Part shown: positions 15,468-22,950 of the stretch, one piece after another
Position numbering within the stretch: position 1 is the first letter of the stretch
How the letters are laid out: every line of letters starts with the position of its first letter
Origin: AP-15 sp036404275
GTDB lineage: Bacteria > Pseudomonadota > Alphaproteobacteria > ATCC43930 > CGMCC-115725
Assembly: GCA_036404275.1 (NCBI GenBank)
Contig: DASXAM010000074.1
Location: 1-64,000, forward strand
Length of the DNA stretch: 64,000 nt
Reading direction: 5' to 3'
The notes under the pieces: model-generated
What the model was told of the DNA's origin: nothing
Database searches by the model: none
What the model saw: only the letters and a program-made list of their open reading frames with translations
Program-made: the position numbers and the translations under genes

Positions 15468-16283
15468 CTGACCGGGCATCAACCGCGGCGGGTAGCGATC
15501 GGCGGGCTCGGCGCCATCGGGATGGCGGTGGCGCAGCGCCTCGACCGCGGCATCGACGGACTGGACCTCGCCGCGGTGTCGGCGCGCGACGCGGCGCGGG
15601 CCGAAGCCGCGGTTTCCGGCTTTGCCCGGCCGGTGCCGGTGCTGCCGCTCGCCCGGTTGTGGGAGGCCGCAGAAATCGTTGTCGAATGCGCGCCGGCGGC
15701 GCTGCTGCGCGAGCTGGCCGAGCCGGCGCTCGCGCAGGGCCGGATCGTCATGGTGCTGAGCTGCGGCGCGCTCGTCGACAATTTCGACCTGGTCGCGCTG
15801 GCATGCCGCCACGGCGGGCGCGTGCTGGTGCCGACCGGTGCGCTGATCGGGCTCGACGCGGTGGCCGCCGCGGCCGAAGGCGGCATCTCGCGCGTGCACA
15901 TGGTCACCCGAAAACCGCCGGGCGGCCTTGCCGGCGCGCCGTATCTCTTGGAAAACGGCATCGGCATCGACGGGCTGAGCGAGGCGAAGCGCGTCTTTGC
16001 CGGCAACGCGCACGAGGCCGCCCGCGGCTTTCCGGCCAATGTCAATGTCGCCGCCGCGCTCGCCCTGGCCGGGATCGGGCCCGAGCGCACGACGATCGAA
16101 ATCTGGGCCGACCCCGCGATTACCCGCAACACCCACCGGATCGAGGTCGAGGCCGAGGCGGCACGGTTTTCGATGCAGATCGAAAACGTGCCCTCCGAGA
16201 ACCCGAAGACCGGGCGGCTGACCCCGCTCTCGGTCGTTGCCGCGCTCAAAAAGCTGGTGAGCCCGCTCGCCGTCGGCACCTGA
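15468..16283 (+). CDS. nadX: L-aspartate dehydrogenase
   Basis: Oxidises L-aspartate to iminoaspartate with NAD(P)+, an alternative first step of NAD synthesis. About 271 residues: Rossmann start RVAIGGLGAIG, VVECAPAALL, VLSCGALVD, PTGALIGLDAV and the family-defining tail FPANVNVAAALALAGIGPERT, IEIWADPAITRNTH and PSENPKTGRLTPLSV. No ATG, GTG or TTG precedes the Rossmann motif in frame, so CTG 15468 (after GGGGAGACGGGGG) is my best start; the first in-frame ATG (15522) would cut the nucleotide site. PncA, another NAD-metabolism gene, is 1 kb downstream. Confidence 0.85.
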   Translation: MTGHQPRRVAIGGLGAIGMAVAQRLDRGIDGLDLAAVSARDAARAEAAVSGFARPVPVLPLARLWEAAEIVVECAPAALLRELAEPALAQGRIVMVLSCGALVDNFDLVALACRHGGRVLVPTGALIGLDAVAAAAEGGISRVHMVTRKPPGGLAGAPYLLENGIGIDGLSEAKRVFAGNAHEAARGFPANVNVAAALALAGIGPERTTIEIWADPAITRNTHRIEVEAEAARFSMQIENVPSENPKTGRLTPLSVVAALKKLVSPLAVGT

Positions 16284-16286
16284 CCC

Positions 16287-17195
16287 TCATTCCGGGACGA
16301 GCAGCAGATTGTGCGCGTCGCCGGCGCGAAACGGCGGCGCGGCCGCGACATAGTCGGGCCAGGCGGCGTCGGCCATGCCGTGGTCGAGCAGAATGCCGAG
16401 CATGCGGTAACCGAGGCCGCAGAGCCGGTCGCGGATCGCGGAACGGTCGTCCGGAGCTTCGTGTCCGGTCTCGATGACCAGGACCGGCCGGAACCGGGCA
16501 AGGCTGCCAGCGCCGCCGTCGAGCACCCGCCGCTCGTGCCCCTCGACATCGATCTTGACCAGGTCGATGCGGTCGAGCCGCCAATCCGCGACAAGCGTAT
16601 CGAGGCGCCGCAATTCGACCTCGACCGCTTCGTGCCCGGCGGAGGCGGCGCCGATCCGGGCCGTCCCGGTATCGGCTCGCGCGGAGGTCACCAGCGGCAC
16701 CGCGAATTCGGCGCTGCCGTCGCGCTCGCCGACCGCGCACCGAACCACTTGCGCGTGGCGCAAGGCATTGGCGGCAAGCGTCTTGTCGAGTGCTGCGGCA
16801 CTGCGCGGCGCCGGCTCGACCGCCAGCACATGCCCGGTCGGGCCGACCGCACGCGCCAGCGGCACCGTCCACTCGCCGAGATTGGCGCCGATATCGAGCG
16901 CCGTCCCGCCCGGCGGCAAAAAGGCGAGCACCGCCGGATGGACCCGCGGCGGGTGCAGCAGCGCATGACGGCCGCGCGCATCGAGCGGAGACGGGACATA
17001 AACGAGGTCGCCGCTGCGATGCAGGGCAAAGCCGCCGGGCCACTCCCGCTCGATCCGCCGCAACAGCCGCTTTTCGCGCCAGCGGCGCACCAGCCGGGAG
17101 CCGACAGGCTCGGCCCCCTCCGGCGGGCGCAGCTTCCACAGCGCCTTCAAAAGCTTCATCAACCGGCGCAGATAGCCGGGATCGGTCGCCGCCAC
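16287..17195 (-). CDS. FkbM family methyltransferase
   Basis: 302 residues. SAM-dependent O-methyltransferase of the FkbM type, often acting on polysaccharides or natural products. Motif I is TALDIGANLGEWTVPLA, the acidic loop VLAVEPAPRSAAAL, and DRIDLVKIDVEGHERRVLDG is the family signature. Basic N-terminal region without a membrane helix. Convergent with nadX (3-base gap) and divergent from pncA. It could modify the exopolysaccharide made at 39-47 kb, but nothing in the sequence links them directly. Confidence 0.85.
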   Translation of the reverse strand: MAATDPGYLRRLMKLLKALWKLRPPEGAEPVGSRLVRRWREKRLLRRIEREWPGGFALHRSGDLVYVPSPLDARGRHALLHPPRVHPAVLAFLPPGGTALDIGANLGEWTVPLARAVGPTGHVLAVEPAPRSAAALDKTLAANALRHAQVVRCAVGERDGSAEFAVPLVTSARADTGTARIGAASAGHEAVEVELRRLDTLVADWRLDRIDLVKIDVEGHERRVLDGGAGSLARFRPVLVIETGHEAPDDRSAIRDRLCGLGYRMLGILLDHGMADAAWPDYVAAAPPFRAGDAHNLLLVPE

Positions 17196-17218
17196 GACGC
17201 GGTGCTGCCTGGATCGTT

Positions 17219-17232
17219 CGATAGGGCTATCG
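17219..17232. promoter_or_regulatory. Short dyad between divergent fkbM-type gene and pncA
   Basis: CGATAG-GG-CTATCG, a perfect 6+6 inverted repeat 24 bases from the methyltransferase start and 36 bases from pncA. Positioned to control either gene; the regulator is unknown. Confidence 0.3.
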
Positions 17233-17267
17233 TGTTATCGGTCGCAACCGAGATCCGCGAGGGAAAA

Positions 17268-17897
17268 ATGAGCGGAAATGTCGACCGGCGGCGAAAGGGC
17301 GATCGCGACATTCTGCTGGTCGTCGACATCCAGAATGATTTTTGCCCCGGCGGCGCGTTGGGCGTGCCCGAGGGCGACACGATCGTGCCGGAGATCAACC
17401 GCCTCGCCGCGCAATTCGCCCATGTCGTCCTGACCCAGGACTGGCACCCGCCGGACCATTTGTCGTTTGCCAGCTCGCATCCCGGCCGGCGGCCGTTCGA
17501 GACGATCGAGGTCGCCTATGGCGCGCAAATCCTGTGGCCGGACCATTGCGTCCAGGGCACGGCTGGGGCCGCCTTTCACCGCAATCTCGCCGTGCCGCAT
17601 GCCGAGCTCGTGCTGCGCAAAGGGTTTCTGCGCGACATCGATTCCTATTCGGCGTTTCGCGAGAACGATCGGCGCACCCCCACCGGGCTTGCCTCCTATC
17701 TGCGCGAGCGCGGTTTCGAGCGCCTGACCATGGCCGGGCTCGCCACCGATTTCTGTGTGCTGTTTTCGGCGATCGACGCGCGCGAGGCCGGGTTCGAGGT
17801 CGAGGTCGCAACCGGAGCCTGCCGCGGCATCGATCTCGCCGGCTCGCTCGACCGCGCTATGCGCGCGATGGTCGAAGCCGGGGCGAGGTTGGTATAA
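17268..17897 (+). CDS. pncA: Nicotinamidase / pyrazinamidase
   Basis: Hydrolyses nicotinamide to nicotinate for NAD recycling. 209 residues with the catalytic Asp in LLVVDIQNDFCPGGAL, metal ligands in TQDWHPPDHLSFAS, the Lys in LRKGFLRDIDSYSAF and the nucleophilic Cys in LATDFCVLFSA. ATG 17268 follows GAGGGAAAAA. The adjacent nadX suggests a small NAD-metabolism neighbourhood. Confidence 0.93.
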   Translation: MSGNVDRRRKGDRDILLVVDIQNDFCPGGALGVPEGDTIVPEINRLAAQFAHVVLTQDWHPPDHLSFASSHPGRRPFETIEVAYGAQILWPDHCVQGTAGAAFHRNLAVPHAELVLRKGFLRDIDSYSAFRENDRRTPTGLASYLRERGFERLTMAGLATDFCVLFSAIDAREAGFEVEVATGACRGIDLAGSLDRAMRAMVEAGARLV

Positions 17898-17974
17898 GGT
17901 GGTCGGCCGAGCGCGCCAGGAGGGAGGCGATGGAATTCGATCCCGGCTCTTTTTTGTCGCCCGGATCGGGGTCG

Positions 17975-18321
17975 TTATGGCAGCTTTTGCAGTCGGGCGA
18001 TCGCCTCGGCGGGCTTGATCGCTTGATTCCACAAATCAATGATCACGGAGCGGTTGAGATCGATCCAGCGACTGACGAGCGCGACGTCGGCGGCCGGTAG
18101 ACTGCCGGGCAGATTTCGCGCGGCAGCGGTCGCACCGTCATCGACACCGCCGCCCGCCATCACCCGCGGCCGTCATGGAAGGGGCTGACCTTGACCCGCA
18201 CATCGTGCGGGTACCCGTCGTTTTCGGTAATCCATATCGCTATAGGTAGCCCGGTTTGATGCGGGAGGCGCTTCACGCTCGCCCAATCCTCAGAGAGCTG
18301 GTCGAGGCCGATCTCGCTCAC
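17975..18321 (-). pseudogene. Broken small gene with one in-frame stop and one frameshift
   Basis: Two fragments in different frames seem to come from one ancestor. The first (GTG 18321 to 18160) reads LPIAIWITENDGYPHDVRVKVS and ends at TGA right after DGRG. Reading past that TGA gives VSMTVRPLPREI, then the sense frame shifts to LPGSLPAADVALVSRWIDLN and ends ARLQKLP (stop at 17975). From memory, intact small hypothetical proteins have VKVS...VRP-x-P...GSLPAAD...WI-x-LN in one frame. So there is one nonsense codon (18162-18160) and a frameshift near 18100-18120. It sits just downstream of ftsY. Two separate genes cannot be excluded. Confidence 0.55.
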
Positions 18322-18355
18322 CCTGTCTCTCCGTCGGGCGCCGTCGCTCTCTGCG

Positions 18356-19402
18356 TCACGGGTCGAGACCGACCAGGCTGCGGGCATAAGCGCGGGCTTC
18401 GAACGGGCGCAGATCGTCGGCGGTTTCGCCGATGCCCAATGCGTGGATCGGGATGCCGTATTTTTCGGCCAGCGAAACCAGAACGCCGCCCCGCGCGGTG
18501 CCGTCGAGCTTGGTCATGACAATGCCGGTGACGCCGACCATGTCGCGAAAGATTTCAGCCTGGGCATGCGCGTTCTGACCGATCGTCGCGTCGAGCACCA
18601 AAAGCACCGAATGTGGTGCCAGCGGATCGAGCTTTTTCAGCACGCGGGCGATCTTTTGCAATTCGCCCATCAGATCGGCCTTGTTTTGCAGCCGACCGGC
18701 AGTGTCGATCAACAGGATGTCGTCGCCGGCGGCGCGTGCTTGGGCGAGCGCGTCATAGGCGAGGCCCGCCGCGTCCGACCCGGCTGGTCGCACCACCACC
18801 GGGCAGCCGGTGCGCTCGCCCCAGACTTGCAACTGCTCGACCGCGGCGGCGCGAAACGTGTCGCCGGCGGCAAGCCGCACCCGATGACCGGCACCGCGGT
18901 ATTGCTTGGCCAGCTTGGCGATCGTTGTCGTCTTGCCGCTGCCGTTGACGCCGACGACGAGGATCACAAAGGGCTTTTGCGCCGGGTCGAGGCGCAACGG
19001 CTTCATCACCGGCTCGACCAGGCGGACCACCTCCTCGGCCAATGCGCCGCGCACCTCCTCGGGCGAAACCTCCTGGCCAAAGCGAGTCCGCCGCAAGCGC
19101 TCGGTCACCTCGCCGGCGACCCCGACCCCCATATCGCTGGCGATCAGCAATTCCTCGAGCTCCAGCAAGGCTGCGTCATCAAGCCGGCGGCGGTTGAAGA
19201 TCGCGCTGATGCCGTCGTTGAGCCGCGTCGAGCTGCGCGAAAGCCCCGCCCGCAGCCGGCCGAGCCAGCCGCGCCGCTCGTCCGGGACAGCGGCTTCCGG
19301 CGGCGGCTCCGGCGCCGCAGGCACTTCGAGCGGCGGCCGGCCCGCCGGCTCGATAATGTCGGTCGCCGGCTCCTCGGTGGCGCCGCGCCGCCAGAATCTC
19401 AT
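18356..19402 (-). CDS. ftsY: Signal recognition particle receptor FtsY
   Basis: SRP receptor GTPase that docks ribosome-SRP complexes at the inner membrane. 348 residues: short Pro/Glu-rich A region (residues 1-45), NG domain with VVGVNGSGKTTTIAKLA (P-loop), AAGDTFRAAAVEQL, LLIDTAGRLQNKADLM, VMTKLDGTARGG and GIGETADDLRPF. Its first codon overlaps the mtaB stop by four bases, so the two are coupled. Confidence 0.96.
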   Translation of the reverse strand: MRFWRRGATEEPATDIIEPAGRPPLEVPAAPEPPPEAAVPDERRGWLGRLRAGLSRSSTRLNDGISAIFNRRRLDDAALLELEELLIASDMGVGVAGEVTERLRRTRFGQEVSPEEVRGALAEEVVRLVEPVMKPLRLDPAQKPFVILVVGVNGSGKTTTIAKLAKQYRGAGHRVRLAAGDTFRAAAVEQLQVWGERTGCPVVVRPAGSDAAGLAYDALAQARAAGDDILLIDTAGRLQNKADLMGELQKIARVLKKLDPLAPHSVLLVLDATIGQNAHAQAEIFRDMVGVTGIVMTKLDGTARGGVLVSLAEKYGIPIHALGIGETADDLRPFEARAYARSLVGLDP

Positions 19403-20628
19403 CGCGCTGGCACCCCGACGAGCCGCGCCGCGTCGCTGTCGACGAGGCGCATCCGCTGCACGGTTCCGGGTTCGGCCGAGCCGGCGAAGACGACAGGGGC
19501 GTAAAACGCCGCCCGCCCATTGCCGGCGCGCTCGACCAGCACATCCGTTTCGCTGCCGATGCGGAGGCGCAATTCAGCCGCGAGCGCGGTCTTGCCCGCC
19601 GCGCGCAGGCGGGCCGCGCGCTCCTTGACCACCGCGCCCGGTAGCTGGGGCATGCGCGCGGCGGGGGTGCCGGGCCGGGCGCTGTACGGAAACACATGGA
19701 CAAAGGCGAGCCTGCATTCCGTAACGAGGTCGAGGCTATTGGCGAACATCGCCTCATTCTCGGTCGGGAAGCCGGCGATCAGGTCGGCGCCGAGCGCCGT
19801 CTCGGGGCGCAGTGTACGAGCGCGGCGGGCGACCGCGATCGCGTCGGCACGCGAGTGCCGCCGCTTCATCCGCTTCAGGATCAAATCGTCACCCGCCTGC
19901 AGCGACAAATGCAGATGCGGCATCAACCGCTCCTCGTCGGCGAGGAGCCGCCACAGCTCGTCGTCGATCTCGACCGGGTCGAGCGACGAGAGGCGCAGCC
20001 GCGAGAGCTCAGGCACCGTCGCTAGCAGCCGACGCACCATCTGCCCGAGACTCGGCCGGCCCGGCAAATCGGCGCCATAGGCGGTCAAATCCACCCCGGT
20101 CAGCACGATCTCACGATAGCCGGCTTCGACCAGATGCCGCGCCTGCTCGGCAATGACGCCGATCGGCACCGAGCGGCTCGGCCCACGTGCGTAAGGGATG
20201 ACGCAAAAGGTGCAGCGATGGTCGCAGCCTTGCTGGACCTGCAGATAGGCACGGGCGTGGCCTTCGAAGCCGTCCACGAGATGCGTCGCCGTCTCGGCCA
20301 AGTCATTGGCGGCGTCGCCCGCCGGCCGATAGCTTTCGGCGCGCAGCTTTGCCCGGTTGCCGAGTACGCGGTCGATCTCAGGCATCGCCCGATATCGCTC
20401 GGGTGCGAGCTCGGCGGCGCAGCCGGTGACGATGATCTCCGCCATCGGGTGCTCGCGGCGGGCGCGGCGGATCGCCTGCCGCGCCTGGCGCTCGGCCTCG
20501 GCGGTGACGGCGCAGGTGTTGACGATGACGGCGCCGTCGAGCCCGGCCGCCGCCGCTGCCCGACGCATGATTTCGGATTCGAACGCGTTCAGCCGGCAGC
20601 CGAAGGTGACGATCTCGTTGCCCTGCAT
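19399..20628 (-). CDS. mtaB: tRNA (N6-threonylcarbamoyladenosine-C2)-methylthiotransferase MtaB
   Basis: Radical SAM enzyme that converts t6A37 to ms2t6A37 in tRNAs reading ANN codons. 409 residues: N-terminal UPF0004 cluster residues in TFGCRLNAFE, VNTCAVTAEAE and VTGCAAEL; radical SAM motif QGCDHRCTFCVIPYARGPSRS; C-terminal TRAM region. ATG 20628 is chosen because it begins the TFGCRLN domain; a longer frame upstream is not conserved-looking. It lies between dapF and ftsY, a gene order I recall as common in alphaproteobacteria. Confidence 0.94.
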   Translation of the reverse strand: MQGNEIVTFGCRLNAFESEIMRRAAAAAGLDGAVIVNTCAVTAEAERQARQAIRRARREHPMAEIIVTGCAAELAPERYRAMPEIDRVLGNRAKLRAESYRPAGDAANDLAETATHLVDGFEGHARAYLQVQQGCDHRCTFCVIPYARGPSRSVPIGVIAEQARHLVEAGYREIVLTGVDLTAYGADLPGRPSLGQMVRRLLATVPELSRLRLSSLDPVEIDDELWRLLADEERLMPHLHLSLQAGDDLILKRMKRRHSRADAIAVARRARTLRPETALGADLIAGFPTENEAMFANSLDLVTECRLAFVHVFPYSARPGTPAARMPQLPGAVVKERAARLRAAGKTALAAELRLRIGSETDVLVERAGNGRAAFYAPVVFAGSAEPGTVQRMRLVDSDAARLVGVPAR

Positions 20629-20636
20629 CGCTCGGG

Positions 20637-21476
20637 TCAACCGCCGGCCAACAGCTTCGGGTCGAAGCTGCCCTCGAAGCTCAACGCCGCCGGCCCGGTC
20701 ATGACCACATGCCCGTCCTCGCGCCATTCGATGTCGAGCATGCCGCCGTCGAGCATGACCTCGGCCCGGCGCTCGCCGAGCCCGCGCCGGCTTGCCGCCA
20801 CCACCGCGGCACAGGCGCCGCTGCCGCAGGCGCGGGTAATCCCGGCGCCGCGCTCCCAGACCCGAAGCCGCAAATGCCGGGGGTCGTGCATTGCGACGAC
20901 GCCGATATTGGCGCGCTGCGGAAAGATCGCATCGTGCTCGAGAGCGGGACCGATCGCCGCAAGATCGACGGCCTCGACATCATTGACAAAAAACGTTGCA
21001 TGCGGATTGCCGAGGTTGGTGCAGACGGGCCCCGACAGCGGTCCTCGCTCGAGATCGAGCCGATCGGTATCGCCGGGCCAGGCGAGCGGGATCTCGTGCC
21101 ACAGCATGCGCGCTTTGCCCATATCGACGGCGATGCGCCCGTCGGGCTGCATTTCGGCTTCGAGAAGGCCGGCCGCGGTTTCGATTCGCACCCGCTGCTC
21201 GCCGGTTTCGCGCGCCACGAGCCAGGCGACGCAGCGCGTGCCGTTGCCGCAGGCTTCCGCCTCGCCGCCATCGGGATTGCGAATGCATATCGCGACGTGG
21301 GCGCGCGGGTGGAGCGGCGGCTCGAGCAGGATCACTTGGTCGCAGCCGATGCCGGTATGGCGGTCGGCGAGCGCGCGCGCGCCCTCGGACGCAAGCAGAA
21401 GCGCTTCGCGACGGGCATCGAGCACGACAAAATCGTTGCCTAGCCCGTGCATTTTGAGAAATGCAATCCGGTCCAT
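20637..21476 (-). CDS. dapF: Diaminopimelate epimerase
   Basis: Converts LL- to meso-diaminopimelate for lysine and peptidoglycan. 279 residues with FLKMHGLGNDFVV at the start, the catalytic pair in EACGNGTRCVA and ACGSGACAAVVAA, and NPDGGEAE. Eight bases separate it from mtaB, with which it is probably co-transcribed (dapF-mtaB-ftsY). Confidence 0.96.
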   Translation of the reverse strand: MDRIAFLKMHGLGNDFVVLDARREALLLASEGARALADRHTGIGCDQVILLEPPLHPRAHVAICIRNPDGGEAEACGNGTRCVAWLVARETGEQRVRIETAAGLLEAEMQPDGRIAVDMGKARMLWHEIPLAWPGDTDRLDLERGPLSGPVCTNLGNPHATFFVNDVEAVDLAAIGPALEHDAIFPQRANIGVVAMHDPRHLRLRVWERGAGITRACGSGACAAVVAASRRGLGERRAEVMLDGGMLDIEWREDGHVVMTGPAALSFEGSFDPKLLAGG

Positions 21477-21525
21477 GCCACCCGCTTATATGGCGGCGTC
21501 GGCGCTTCTGTCCAACCACGCCCCG

Positions 21526-22026
21526 TCAGCCCTTACGCTGCGACGACTTCACCGCCGCGTGGCGGGTGGGGTGGCTCGAATGCCCGGTGCTGCGGGTCTT
21601 GGCCGAAGACGCGATGCTGGCGTGCGATGACACGGCAGGCCGAGAATGCGCCGACGAAGCCGTGCGTGTGGTCTTTCCCGGCCTCGCGGCGGCCATCCGG
21701 CTTGCATGGCTTTTATCTTTCGCCTTGCCGGCGACATGGCTCCCACCGCGATGATGCGACGCCGTCCGGCTGGAGTGCCGCTCCGTTGCTCTGGACGCGT
21801 GCTCCGATGCGGCGGCAGGCGCCGCCGTCACGGCCGCCTGGTCGGCGGCGGACCAATCCTCGCTCCGTACCGTCGGCGCTGCGACGCTATGGGTGAAATA
21901 GGCGGGCGTGTCGCCGCCCGGGGTAAAATTCTTGGTGCCGTAGGCCGGCATTTCGGCAGCGAATGCCGGCCAGCCGGCGGCGCCCAGCAACACAGCCATA
22001 ACTGCGATCGTCAACCGATATCGCAT
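21526..22026 (-). CDS. Secreted small basic Ser/Ala/His/Lys-rich protein
   Basis: 166 residues, not matched to any family I know. A clear signal peptide (RYRLTIAVMAVLLGAAGWPAFAA) is followed by a short AEMPAYGTKNFTPGG segment and then a low-complexity basic tail rich in Ser, His, Arg, Lys and Ala. GGGGGAGCGGGGG precedes the ATG. Composition suggests a disordered periplasmic or envelope protein. Low-complexity GC-rich sequence can fake open frames, but the signal peptide argues that it is real. Confidence 0.65.
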   Translation of the reverse strand: MRYRLTIAVMAVLLGAAGWPAFAAEMPAYGTKNFTPGGDTPAYFTHSVAAPTVRSEDWSAADQAAVTAAPAAASEHASRATERHSSRTASHHRGGSHVAGKAKDKSHASRMAAARPGKTTRTASSAHSRPAVSSHASIASSAKTRSTGHSSHPTRHAAVKSSQRKG

Positions 22027-22049
22027 CCCCCGCTCCCCCTTTTTCCGCT

Positions 22050-22688
22050 TTACCCCTTGCTGGCGTTCCAGTTCTCCACGGTCAGCCGGTCCATCAGAAA
22101 CAAATCGCTGGTGCGCGCATACCAGCCCCGGCCGTGCATGCGCCCGATCAGTCGCATCCGCTCGGTGTGGACGTAAGTCTTGGCGACATCGACCAGATCG
22201 TCACGGATGTGGATGTGGATGACCTGGCCGATTTCGAGCGTCGAGCGCGCCCCGAGCGTGATGCCGGTGACACGCAGACACTCGAAGCTGACCGGTGACT
22301 GCGCGACGCGCGGCGGTCGCACCCCCGCCGAAGGCAGTGGCGTCAACCGGGCATGGCCGAGCTCTTCGACCCCGGTTGGGAAATCGACCGCGCAGATGTT
22401 CATCCGTTCGGCCAATTCCTCATCGACCAGGTTGACGACGAATTCACCGCTGTCGCGGATGTTTCGCGCGGTGTCCTTGTAGCCGTCGCCGCCCGAATCG
22501 CCCGGGCTGATGCCGAGCACGACAATTGGCGGAATCGAGCTCACCGCATTGAAAAAGCTGAAAGGCGCCGCGTTGACCCGGCCTTCCTGATCAACCGTGG
22601 TGGCGAGCGCGATCGGCCGCGGCACGACGGTCGAAACCAAGAGCTTGTAGGCGTCGGCGGCATCCATCCGCGCCAGGTCGAAATGCAT
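22050..22688 (-). CDS. Flavin reductase family protein (FMN-binding split barrel)
   Basis: 212 residues with the typical YKLLVSTVVPRPIALATTVD, NAAPFSFFNAVSSIPPIVVLGIS and KDTARNIRDSGEFVVNLV segments of NAD(P)H:flavin reductase-like proteins. ATG 22688 follows GGAGGGGAG; the upstream in-frame extension is rejected for that reason. The partner enzyme is unknown. Confidence 0.85.
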   Translation of the reverse strand: MHFDLARMDAADAYKLLVSTVVPRPIALATTVDQEGRVNAAPFSFFNAVSSIPPIVVLGISPGDSGGDGYKDTARNIRDSGEFVVNLVDEELAERMNICAVDFPTGVEELGHARLTPLPSAGVRPPRVAQSPVSFECLRVTGITLGARSTLEIGQVIHIHIRDDLVDVAKTYVHTERMRLIGRMHGRGWYARTSDLFLMDRLTVENWNASKG

Positions 22689-22858
22689 CTCCCCCTCCGC
22701 TGCGGCGGCGTAGGGACGCACAATAACCCGATTCAGCCGGCCGGCCACCCCGCATGCCGGCGCCGCGGCGGGGTTCGGCTTCAGCTCGACGTAAGAAGCA
22801 ATGGGAAAGATCAACAACACCGTTCGCCATCGGCGGCGTCGTTAACGAAAATATGGCT

Positions 22859-22864
22859 TATACT
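22859..22864 (+). promoter_or_regulatory. Candidate -10 element of the large repeat gene
   Basis: TATACT in an AT-rich island in otherwise GC-rich DNA, 86 bases before ATG 22951. I see no convincing -35 at the right distance, so this is weak. Confidence 0.3.
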
Positions 22865-22950
22865 AAGGCGATTCTGTGTGGATTTTGAATCAATTTCGCT
22901 CTAACTTAGCGAGCCCTCTTGTAAACATCGAGCAGGTCAGGAACGCCGAA

